Below are positions 6,806 to 13,021 of a DNA stretch of 15,305 nucleotides, one piece after another (position 1 is the first letter of the stretch; every line of letters starts with the position of its first letter). The DNA is taken from contig SFID01000050.1 of NCBI GenBank assembly GCA_004555425.1, positions 1-15,305 of the forward strand, written 5' to 3'. Below the pieces are notes generated by a model. The model saw only the letters and a list, made by a program, of their open reading frames with translations, was not told the origin of the DNA and did no database searches. Both the position numbers and the translations under genes were made by a program. Origin of the DNA: Bacteroidales bacterium (lineage in GTDB: Bacteria; Bacteroidota; Bacteroidia; Bacteroidales; Bacteroidaceae).

Positions 6806-7052
6806 GGTCGCTTCGCTCCCTAGTTTCAACGAAGCCTTGCGGCTTCTGGCTCGATAGTCGTGTACACCATATTATATATAGGTATTTAGATACACCATAT
6901 TATATATAGCATTGCACATACACCATATTATATAAGGAAAAAAGCAAAGGAAACTTTCAGCGCAACCGACATTCGAGCTAGAAAAACTGCCAAGTTTTTC
7001 GTATGAAACCAGAAGCCGAAAGGCTTCGTTGAAACTAGGGAGCGAAGCGACC
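6806..7052. repeat. 44-base inverted repeat, 43/44 identical
   Basis: The left arm 6806-6849 and right arm 7009-7052 are reverse complements except for one base. Each arm begins or ends with GGTCGCTTCGCTCCC and holds a nested GAAGCC/GGCTTC hairpin, and the single mismatch falls in that hairpin's loop (TTGC in the left arm, GAAA on the top strand of the right arm). The 159-base interior carries the 28-base repeats and no reading frame of note. The layout resembles a foldback element or MITE with long inverted ends. Confidence 0.9.
6863..6934. repeat. Three AT-rich repeats with exact 28-base period
   Basis: TACACCATATTATATA occurs at 6863, 6891 and 6919, an exact 28-base period. The first two copies share 19 bases (to TATAG), and the following 9 to 10 bases differ between copies. 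The variable part is too short for CRISPR spacers. They sit in the loop of the 44-base inverted repeat. Iteron-like protein binding sites are possible, but no binding protein is evident nearby. Confidence 0.85.
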
Positions 7053-7120
7053 GCCTGAAACAGGGACGCGAAGCGGCCCATGAAACTAGGAGAGCGCAGC
7101 TCTCCCTAATCTTTAGAAGA

Positions 7121-8452
7121 ATGAAATACCTTCCCCATACCTCCGATGATATTCAGCAGATGCTGGATGTCATTGGCGTAAAATCCTTGGACGACCTCTA
7201 TGCCGAGGTGCCCGAGGAACTCAAACTGACGCGCCCCTTGAACCTCCCTCATGCCATGTCCGAGGTGGAGGTGCGCCGTGAGTTGCAACGATTGGCCGAT
7301 AAGAACAAGCCCCTTTGCATCTTCGCAGGAGCCGGTGCTTACGACCACTATACCCCCTCCGTGATTCCTTATATCACTGCCCGCTCTGAGTTCTCTACCT
7401 CCTACACTCCGTATCAGGCAGAGATTTCGCAGGGAACCCTGCAATACATTTTCGAGTATCAAACCCTGATGGCGCGCCTGACCGATATGGATGTGTCCAA
7501 CGCCTCTATGTACGATGGCGCAACGGCCACGGCCGAGGCTATGATGATGTGCGTGGCTGCTGCCAAGAAGCGCAATCGCGTGGTTATCTCCGAAACCTTC
7601 CTGCCCGCCGTGCTCGATGTTGTTCGCACCTATGCCCATTTCCATGGCGTTGACCTCGTGGTGCTGCCTGCCAAGGACGGCGTGACGGACCGCGAAGCCC
7701 TGCAAACGCTCCTTGAGGCCGACAATGTGGCTGGCGTTATCGTGCCACAGCCCAACCGCTACGGCATTATTGAAGATTTCACGGAATTGGCCGACCAGTG
7801 TCACGCCCACAAGACCCTCCTCGCCATCAATACGATGGCCGTAGCCCTGGGCACACTTCAAACGCCCGGCGGCTGGGGTGCCGATATAGCCTGTGGCGAT
7901 GCGCAAAGTCTGGGCATTCCCCTCTCTTACGGCGGTCCTTACATCGGCTATCTCTGTACGACCAACGCCCTTATCCGCAAGATGCCTGGCCGCCTCGTTG
8001 GCCAGACCGTAGATGCTGAGGGCAACCGTTGCTTCGTGCTGACCCTTCAAGCCCGCGAGCAGCATATCCGCCGCGAAAAGGCAACGTCCAATATCTGTAC
8101 CGCGCAAGGCATTATGTGTCTCTACGTGGCAGCCTACCTTTCCCTAATGGGCGCAAAGGGCCTGAGCGAAGTGGCCGAGCAATCCTATGCCGCCGCCCAC
8201 GCCCTCGTAGATGCGCTGTTGCAGACGGGCCAGTTTGAAATGAGCTTCCCCGAACGCCCCTATTTTTGCGAATGCACCCTGCGCTATAAAGGCGCAGAGG
8301 GCGTCAAGGCACTGCGCCATCGCATGGCCGAGGCTGGTTTCCTTTTCGGAGTTCCTGCTGGCGATGATGACACGCTGGTGACCGTCTGCGCCACAGAAAT
8401 GCGCACCCCGCAGGAAGTAGAACGCCTTATCCAAGCATTGTCCAACCGCTAG
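7121..8452 (+). CDS. gcvPA: Glycine dehydrogenase (decarboxylating) subunit 1
   Basis: N-terminal half of the split P protein. With GcvPB it forms the PLP enzyme that decarboxylates glycine and loads the aminomethyl group onto GcvH. The 443 residues fit the subunit-1 family. Typical marks are GAGAYDHYTPSVIPYI (70-85), YTPYQAEISQGTLQ (95-108) and NASMYDGATATAEAM (127-141), followed by the fold-type I PLP scaffold without the PLP lysine, which lies in subunit 2. The ATG at 7121 directly follows the last hairpin of the palindrome array. gcvPB starts 15 bases after the stop, so the two subunits are translated from one message in equal amounts. Confidence 0.96.
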   Translation: MKYLPHTSDDIQQMLDVIGVKSLDDLYAEVPEELKLTRPLNLPHAMSEVEVRRELQRLADKNKPLCIFAGAGAYDHYTPSVIPYITARSEFSTSYTPYQAEISQGTLQYIFEYQTLMARLTDMDVSNASMYDGATATAEAMMMCVAAAKKRNRVVISETFLPAVLDVVRTYAHFHGVDLVVLPAKDGVTDREALQTLLEADNVAGVIVPQPNRYGIIEDFTELADQCHAHKTLLAINTMAVALGTLQTPGGWGADIACGDAQSLGIPLSYGGPYIGYLCTTNALIRKMPGRLVGQTVDAEGNRCFVLTLQAREQHIRREKATSNICTAQGIMCLYVAAYLSLMGAKGLSEVAEQSYAAAHALVDALLQTGQFEMSFPERPYFCECTLRYKGAEGVKALRHRMAEAGFLFGVPAGDDDTLVTVCATEMRTPQEVERLIQALSNR

Positions 8453-8467
8453 CGTACCGATAGAAAT

Positions 8468-9946
8468 ATGAACAAGACTTGTTACAACAAACTCATCTTT
8501 GAGGTTTCCCAGTCGGGACGCACGGGTTATTCTCTCCCCGACAATCCTTGGCCAGCGCCTGCCGCAATTCCCCAAGAACTCAGGCGCGAAAAGGCTCCCC
8601 AACTGCCCGAGGTGGACGAACTCACCGTTTGTCGTCACTATACGAATATGTCCAATAATAACTTCGGCGTTGATACGGGCTTCTATCCCTTGGGTAGTTG
8701 TACGATGAAGTACAATCCCAAAATCAACGAGGAGATGGCAGCCCTCCCTGGCTTCACACGTCTTCATCCCGCACAGGATGAGGCCACCACACAGGGCGCG
8801 ATCGAACTCTATTACAACGTACAGCAATCGCTCGCCGAGATAGCAGGCCTGAGTGAGTTCACGCTTAATCCTTATGCAGGTGCCCACGGCGAACTTACGG
8901 GCCTGATGGTCATTCGCAGTTACCACCAGTCTCGCGGCGACGCGAAGCGCACCAAGATTATCGTCCCCGATTCCGCCCACGGCACTAACCCCGCATCGGC
9001 CGCCGTTTGCGGTTTACAGATTGTCGAGGTGAAGAGCACGCCCGAGGGAACCGTCGACGTTGACTCCCTGCGCGCTGTGCTGGGTGACGACATCGCTGGT
9101 ATGATGATGACCAATCCCAACACGCTCGGTATCTTCGAGACGCGCATCCCTGAAATAGCCCGCCTCGTTCACGACTGCGGCGGACTGATGTACTACGACG
9201 GTGCCAACCTCAATCCGATGCTCGGCGTTTGTCGTCCTGGTGACATGGGTTTCGATGTGATGCACATCAATCTCCACAAGACCTTCAGCACGCCCCACGG
9301 CGGTGGCGGTCCGGGTAGTGGTCCTGTCGGTGTGCGTGCAGGGCTGGAGCAGTTCCTGCCCAAGCCCCACGTGAGCCGCAGTGCCGATGGCACCTTCCAT
9401 CTTGACACCCCCGCCGAAAGCCTCGGTAGCATTTCGTCCTTCCTCAGCAACTACGGTATCCTCATCCGTGCCTATTGCTATCTCCTGAGTATGGGCCGCG
9501 AGTACATCCCTATGGCTGGTAAACTCTCCGTGCTCAATGCCAACTATATCAAGGAACGCCTGAAGGATTTCTATCAATTGCCTATTGAAGGACTATGCAA
9601 GCACGAGTTCGTCTTCGATGGTCTGCGCCCCGAATATGGCGGCGACCACCACGACCCCGCACATGTCACCACGCTCGATGTGGCCAAGCGTCTGCTGGAT
9701 TATGGCTATCATGCCCCGACCATTTATTTCCCGCTGCTCTTCCACGAATCGCTGATGATTGAGCCGACCGAATCCGAAACGAAGGAGACGCTCGACGCCT
9801 TCATCGAAACTATGCAGCAGATTGCGCGCGAGGCACAGTCCAATCCCGAACTGCTCCACACCGCACCGCACGACACGCCCATCCGTCGCCCCGACGATGT
9901 GCGCGCTGTCAAGGATGGTATCTTCAAGATGCCCGCGATTGACTGA
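8468..9946 (+). CDS. gcvPB: Glycine dehydrogenase (decarboxylating) subunit 2
   Basis: C-terminal, PLP-binding half of the split P protein (492 residues, normal length). Motifs: FYPLGSCTMKYNPKINE (72-88), HGTNPASA (171-178), and HINLHKTFSTPHGGGGPGSG, in which Lys271 should form the Schiff base with PLP, followed by the glycine-rich segment. It forms a heterotetramer with GcvPA in the known split-type enzymes. It ends shortly before a strong intrinsic terminator (9961-10010), so the main gcv transcript probably ends here. Confidence 0.97.
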   Translation: MNKTCYNKLIFEVSQSGRTGYSLPDNPWPAPAAIPQELRREKAPQLPEVDELTVCRHYTNMSNNNFGVDTGFYPLGSCTMKYNPKINEEMAALPGFTRLHPAQDEATTQGAIELYYNVQQSLAEIAGLSEFTLNPYAGAHGELTGLMVIRSYHQSRGDAKRTKIIVPDSAHGTNPASAAVCGLQIVEVKSTPEGTVDVDSLRAVLGDDIAGMMMTNPNTLGIFETRIPEIARLVHDCGGLMYYDGANLNPMLGVCRPGDMGFDVMHINLHKTFSTPHGGGGPGSGPVGVRAGLEQFLPKPHVSRSADGTFHLDTPAESLGSISSFLSNYGILIRAYCYLLSMGREYIPMAGKLSVLNANYIKERLKDFYQLPIEGLCKHEFVFDGLRPEYGGDHHDPAHVTTLDVAKRLLDYGYHAPTIYFPLLFHESLMIEPTESETKETLDAFIETMQQIAREAQSNPELLHTAPHDTPIRRPDDVRAVKDGIFKMPAID

Positions 9947-9960
9947 ACAGAATAAACTTA

Positions 9961-10010
9961 AGGCTTCAACGGAGAAGGATTTTTCCCCTTCACCGTTGAA
10001 GCCTTTTTTT
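9961..10010 (+). terminator. Strong intrinsic terminator after gcvPB
   Basis: A perfect 12-bp stem AGGCTTCAACGG (9961-9972) / CCGTTGAAGCCT (9993-10004) continues inward, after one unpaired A on each side, with GAAGG (9974-9978) / CCTTC (9987-9991). Seven Ts end at 10010. This is a textbook rho-independent terminator. It lies 14 bases after the gcvPB stop and 26 bases before the lpdA ATG. Confidence 0.95.
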
Positions 10011-10036
10011 CTAACCCTAGAATATCAACCCAATCT

Positions 10037-11389
10037 ATGGACCTTATTATTATAGGAGCAGGCCCTGGCGGTTACCCCACAGCCATTGCCGCCGCGCAGG
10101 CGGGCCTGCAAGTCACCCTCATCGAAAGCAAAAATCTAGGCGGCACCTGCTTGGGCGAAGGATGTATCCCCACCAAGACGCTGTGCCGCAGTGCCGAAGT
10201 CGCAGATACCCTTCGCGAGAGCCACAACTATGGTATAGCACTGCCCGAAGGCACTATGCCGCAAGTCAATCTCCCCGCCGTCATCGCCCGCAAAGATCAG
10301 GTGATTGCCACCCTTCGCCAAGGCATTCAGTCGCTGATGCGCACGCCTGGCATCACCCTTTTGGAGGGCACGGCACGCTTCGTTGATGACCATACCTTGA
10401 GCGTCAGCACAGCCGAGGGCGAACAAACCCTCACCGCACCTCATATTATCATTGCCACAGGCAGCGAGAGCCGTTCGCTCCCCATTCCTGGAGCCCAGAT
10501 CCCGCAGGTTGTAGACTCCACCGCCCTTCTCGAAAGTACGGAAATGCCGCGCCACCTCTGCGTGATTGGAGGCGGTGTCATCGGACTGGAGTTTGCCAGC
10601 ATCTTCCGCAGTTTCGGTGCAGAGGTGACGGTGGTGGAATACGCGCCCGAGGTGCTGCCGCGTTTTGACAAGGATATGGCCAAGCGCCTGCGCACTTCGC
10701 TCAAGCGCCGCGGCATCACTTTCCACGTAGGGGCCGCTGTGACCGCCATCGAAAAAGCGGCTGATGGTCAGGCGCAAGTGCATTTCACGCGCAAGGGCAA
10801 GGAAGAGGTCGTCGTGGCCGACCGCGTGCTCATGGCCGTAGGTCGCGGAGCGCGTTTGGCGGGCCTCGCGCTGGAGAATACGAGTATCGCCTACACGCCT
10901 CGAGGCATTGAGGTGGACGAATGGATGCAAACGTCCGTGGCGGGTGTATATGCCATCGGCGATTGCAATGGCCGTTGCCAACTCGCCCATGCCGCAACGT
11001 ATCAAGGCAAGCAGGCCCTCCGCCACATCCTCGGCCAGACCGAACGACCCATCCGTCTGGATATCGTTCCTTCAGCAGTCTTCACCGTTCCCGAATTGGC
11101 AACAGTAGGTCTGACGGAAGAGGAGTGCCAAGCGCAAGGCATTGCCTACACCGTGCGCAAGGCCAACTACCTGAGCAACGGCAAGGCGCTGGCTGCGGGA
11201 GCTGCCGAAGGATTGGTCAAGCAGCTCTACGACTCCACAACGGGCCAACTCCTAGGTGCGCACATCCTAGGCGCCCACGCTGCCGACCTCATCCACGAGT
11301 GCACGCTCCAACTCACCACACAGACCTCAGCCACCGCCCTGGCTGATATGGTGCATGCCCATCCAACGCTCAGCGAACTCCTCGTATAG
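10037..11389 (+). CDS. lpdA: Dihydrolipoyl dehydrogenase (L protein / E3)
   Basis: FAD flavoprotein that reoxidises the dihydrolipoyl arm of GcvH with NAD+. The FAD-binding IIGAGPGGYPTAIAAAQAG (5-23), redox disulfide GGTCLGEGCIPTKTL (Cys38, Cys43), NAD-binding VIGGGVIGLEFASIF (176-190), second FAD motif YAIGDCNG and the C-terminal HAHPTLSE (His442, Glu447 dyad) are all present. At 450 residues it stops three residues after the HPTLSE motif, while relatives usually run 10 to 20 residues further, so the tail is short but the catalytic dyad is intact. It follows the gcvPB terminator, with no clear promoter of its own in the 26-base gap. It could also serve 2-oxoacid dehydrogenases elsewhere in the genome. 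Confidence 0.96.
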   Translation: MDLIIIGAGPGGYPTAIAAAQAGLQVTLIESKNLGGTCLGEGCIPTKTLCRSAEVADTLRESHNYGIALPEGTMPQVNLPAVIARKDQVIATLRQGIQSLMRTPGITLLEGTARFVDDHTLSVSTAEGEQTLTAPHIIIATGSESRSLPIPGAQIPQVVDSTALLESTEMPRHLCVIGGGVIGLEFASIFRSFGAEVTVVEYAPEVLPRFDKDMAKRLRTSLKRRGITFHVGAAVTAIEKAADGQAQVHFTRKGKEEVVVADRVLMAVGRGARLAGLALENTSIAYTPRGIEVDEWMQTSVAGVYAIGDCNGRCQLAHAATYQGKQALRHILGQTERPIRLDIVPSAVFTVPELATVGLTEEECQAQGIAYTVRKANYLSNGKALAAGAAEGLVKQLYDSTTGQLLGAHILGAHAADLIHECTLQLTTQTSATALADMVHAHPTLSELLV

Positions 11390-11444
11390 TTCGTTCTCAG
11401 CGGGAACAAACTCCTCAAAACTTTGACCTGTTCTCAGGGGAAAT

Positions 11445-11556
11445 GCAATGTACCGCACGTTGCTCGCAACGTGTGGCTCAGCGAAAATGTATTCCTATTT
11501 TATATATGGAATGCCCAAAAATCGTGGAGCCACACGAGCAACGTGCGGTACATTGC
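11445..11556. repeat. Inverted pair of CAATGTACCGCACGTTGC repeats
   Basis: Perfect 22-base inverted arms at 11445-11466 and 11535-11556 flank 68 bases. The left arm also makes a local hairpin (CCGCACGTTG, ctcg, CAACGTGTGG), as in the copy at 3772-3810. A further GTGGCTC/GAGCCAC pair lies inside. No gene is present. It begins 56 bases after the lpdA stop and could slow or end that transcript, but no T tract follows. This is the most extended member of the dispersed family. Confidence 0.85.
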
Positions 11557-11600
11557 CTTAGCGATGAAAAAACTTCCCACGCGTTGTCTCCATGACTGCC

Positions 11601-11679
11601 GTTTCCGTTTCTCTCGCTGAGAAAGTCAGCGCCTATCGGCCCATGGGCGAACGCCCACCGCCCGATGGGCGTTGACAAT
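11601..11679. repeat. Modular intergenic repeat with palindromic core, copy 2
   Basis: The left module 11601-11631 matches 998-1028 at 28 of 31 bases, with a TTTCTC/GAGAAA hairpin. The right end CGTTGACAAT matches the end of copy 1 at 9 of 10. The core between them is one imperfect 18-bp palindrome (about 14 of 18 paired) with a GAAC loop around 11649-11652, in place of the four tandem 22-base palindromes of copy 1. It lies in the non-coding gap 11390-11878. Confidence 0.7.
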
Positions 11680-11791
11680 CTCAGTTGCAGTAACGAGAAT
11701 GACGGCTTCAGAATCGCAAAAGCCGCCTGAAAAAATCATCATTTCCGCTAACTATAGCGCATTTTGGCTCTATAACCAGCGGTTTCATAAT

Positions 11792-11849
11792 AGGGGTGTC
11801 CTATCATGAGCCAAGGCGACCATTCGCCTGCTCATGATAGGACACCCCT
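11792..11849. terminator. Long perfect hairpin between convergent genes
   Basis: A perfect 20-bp stem, AGGGGTGTCCTATCATGAGC (11792-11811) with its reverse complement at 11830-11849, topped by AGGCGA/TCGCCT with a CCAT loop. It lies between lpdA (plus, ends 11389) and the secreted protein gene (minus, ends 11879), so a two-way terminator is the natural reading. Neither side has a good T run, so the terminator role is less certain than the structure. Confidence 0.6.
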
Positions 11850-11878
11850 TGGTGTGTTTAATGTGTATGACTGCGTAA

Positions 11879-12754
11879 TTATCTTCCGAAACTGCGGCCG
11901 CTGCTACGGTTGCTGTTGCCGCTGTTGCGGTTGTTACTGTTGCGACTGGGCGTACTAACTGCACCGCTGTTGGTGTTGCGGTTGCGGTTGAACGTCACGT
12001 TGTTATTGCGGCTGGGCATTGTGCCTACATTGCGGTCGCGGCTGGGCTTGGTGGTTGTTGTGCTGCGGTCGCGGCCAGGCATTGTGCCTACGTTGCGGTC
12101 GCTGTTGCTACGGTTTCCGCGGTCTGCGTGTCCGTCCTTGTTGTTGTGGTTTCCGCGGTCCGCGTGTCCGCCCTTGTTGTTGTGGTTGCCGTCGTATCTT
12201 CCGTTGCTGGGGCGGCTGGGTTCGTTGTGTGTGCCGGGACGACCGCCGGGTCGGTTGTTGTCGTATCTGTCGCGCATGCCAGGGCCGCGTTCTGCTCGCC
12301 AGCCTCTATAGGGCGATACATCGTTGTGGCCGCGGCGCTTCCAGTTGCAGCCATGGTAGCTGACGTACACGCGGGGCCGTTCATAATAGTAGTAGCCATA
12401 GCGGTAGTGGTCGCAGATGGGGTAGTGCCAAGCGGAGCGTATCCAGCGTATCGGACGGTAGAAGTAGTCCAGTGTGACGTAGAGCCTGTATTGCCAATCC
12501 CAGAGGATATAGCGGAGGTCGGTGTCGCGATAGTTCCAATAGACACCATAGCAATCGGCCTCGTAGGCGATGGACATGAAGTAGTCGAGGTTGACTTGAT
12601 AGACGCGGTCGTACTGATCGGGCGTCAGGTTGAGCTCATAGGCCATCTTGTCGGTGAGGAACCATGCACGGTCGCGTGCTTCGTTATAACTGATAGCCTT
12701 GGCGGAGAGTGTGCCTGCCAGAACAATCAGGAGGGTGAGTAGATACCGTTTCAT
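11879..12754 (-). CDS. Secreted protein with Tyr-rich domain and Arg/Asn/Ser/Gly low-complexity tail
   Basis: A 291-residue protein with a clear signal peptide (residues 1-20, MKRYLLTLLIVLAGTLSAKA). Residues 21-60 form a helical segment (NEARDRAWFLTDKMAYELNL, then TPDQYDRVYQVNLDYFMS). Residues 61-135 are very rich in Tyr, Trp and Arg. From about 150 the chain is low-complexity and basic, with two 12-residue copies of GNHNNK(G/D)GHADR (189-212) and two DRNVGTMP segments (219-226, 240-247), ending GRSFGR. It should be exported to the periplasm or envelope with a disordered cationic tail. I recall no named family and infer no function. A 36-base DNA repeat underlies the 12-residue one, so the tail may vary in length between strains. 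An antisense frame over it is a by-product of codon bias. Confidence 0.85.
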   Translation of the reverse strand: MKRYLLTLLIVLAGTLSAKAISYNEARDRAWFLTDKMAYELNLTPDQYDRVYQVNLDYFMSIAYEADCYGVYWNYRDTDLRYILWDWQYRLYVTLDYFYRPIRWIRSAWHYPICDHYRYGYYYYERPRVYVSYHGCNWKRRGHNDVSPYRGWRAERGPGMRDRYDNNRPGGRPGTHNEPSRPSNGRYDGNHNNKGGHADRGNHNNKDGHADRGNRSNSDRNVGTMPGRDRSTTTTKPSRDRNVGTMPSRNNNVTFNRNRNTNSGAVSTPSRNSNNRNSGNSNRSSGRSFGR

Positions 12755-12830
12755 CGTTATTCAATTTTAAGGTTCGTGTTCGGATGTTGTTTATCTCGCG
12801 TGAGAGTCGTGTTGTCAACTCTTCATCGGC

Positions 12831-12844
12831 AAAGTTCGAACTTT
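12831..12844. promoter_or_regulatory. Perfect 14-base palindrome AAAGTTCGAACTTT upstream of the secreted-protein gene
   Basis: AAAGTTCGAACTTT is a perfect palindrome 77 bases upstream of the minus-strand ATG at 12754. Read on the minus strand it includes GAACTTTG, a one-mismatch match to the TAnnTTTG -7 box, but no convincing -33 box lies at the right spacing. An operator over a promoter is possible; this is an inference from symmetry and place only. Confidence 0.4.
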
Positions 12845-12914
12845 TGAAATAATGTGCCTAATAATGCTTGCCGAAAGACAGGCAGAAAACATATTTTAAG
12901 AACAACTCGCTCTT

Positions 12915-12937
12915 ATACTTGCGAAATTCGTAAGTAT
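12915..12937. repeat. 23-base near-perfect palindrome downstream of nupG
   Basis: Arms ATACTTGCGAA (12915-12925) and TTCGTAAGTAT (12927-12937) pair around a single A with one G-T wobble. It lies 85 bases beyond the permease stop on the minus strand. No T run follows on either strand, so it is not a standard terminator; an operator or part of a dispersed repeat are alternatives. Confidence 0.5.
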
Positions 12938-13021
12938 ATCCACCCGCGGCGTTACCGAAATCTGGCGTCTTGTGCTGCTGAGGGATTGATTGGCCGTTGG
13001 AGGACCTTGCAGGAAGAACCG

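Larger units (their letters stand above)
6720..7105. repeat. Palindrome array between gcvH and gcvPA
   Basis: A non-coding block made almost wholly of hairpins and repeats. In order: a perfect 9-bp hairpin with a TTC loop (6720-6740); GAAACCC-tgc-GGGTTTC (6746-6762); two 31-base direct copies (6765-6795, 6798-6828) ending in TAGTTTCA; GAAGCC-ttgc-GGCTTC; three 28-base AT-rich repeats (6863-6934); GAAAAACT-gcca-AGTTTTTC (6981-7000); GAAGCC-gaaa-GGCTTC; inverted copies of the TAGTTTCA units; a GAA-loop hairpin (about 7063-7079); and GGAGAGC-gca-GCTCTCC (7089-7105), 15 bases before the gcvPA ATG. No TAnnTTTG promoter was found inside. It could act in mRNA processing, stability or partial termination, or be a relic of a foldback element. 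Confidence 0.85.

Noticed and set aside
6863..6934. CRISPR array
   Set aside because: Only three units with 9 to 10 variable bases between 16 to 19 conserved AT-rich bases; too short for spacers, and no cas genes in the window.
12128..12742. 204-codon Val/Ala-rich open frame on the plus strand
   Set aside because: Antisense to the secreted protein. Its Val/Ala richness comes from reading Tyr/Asn/Arg-rich codons backwards.
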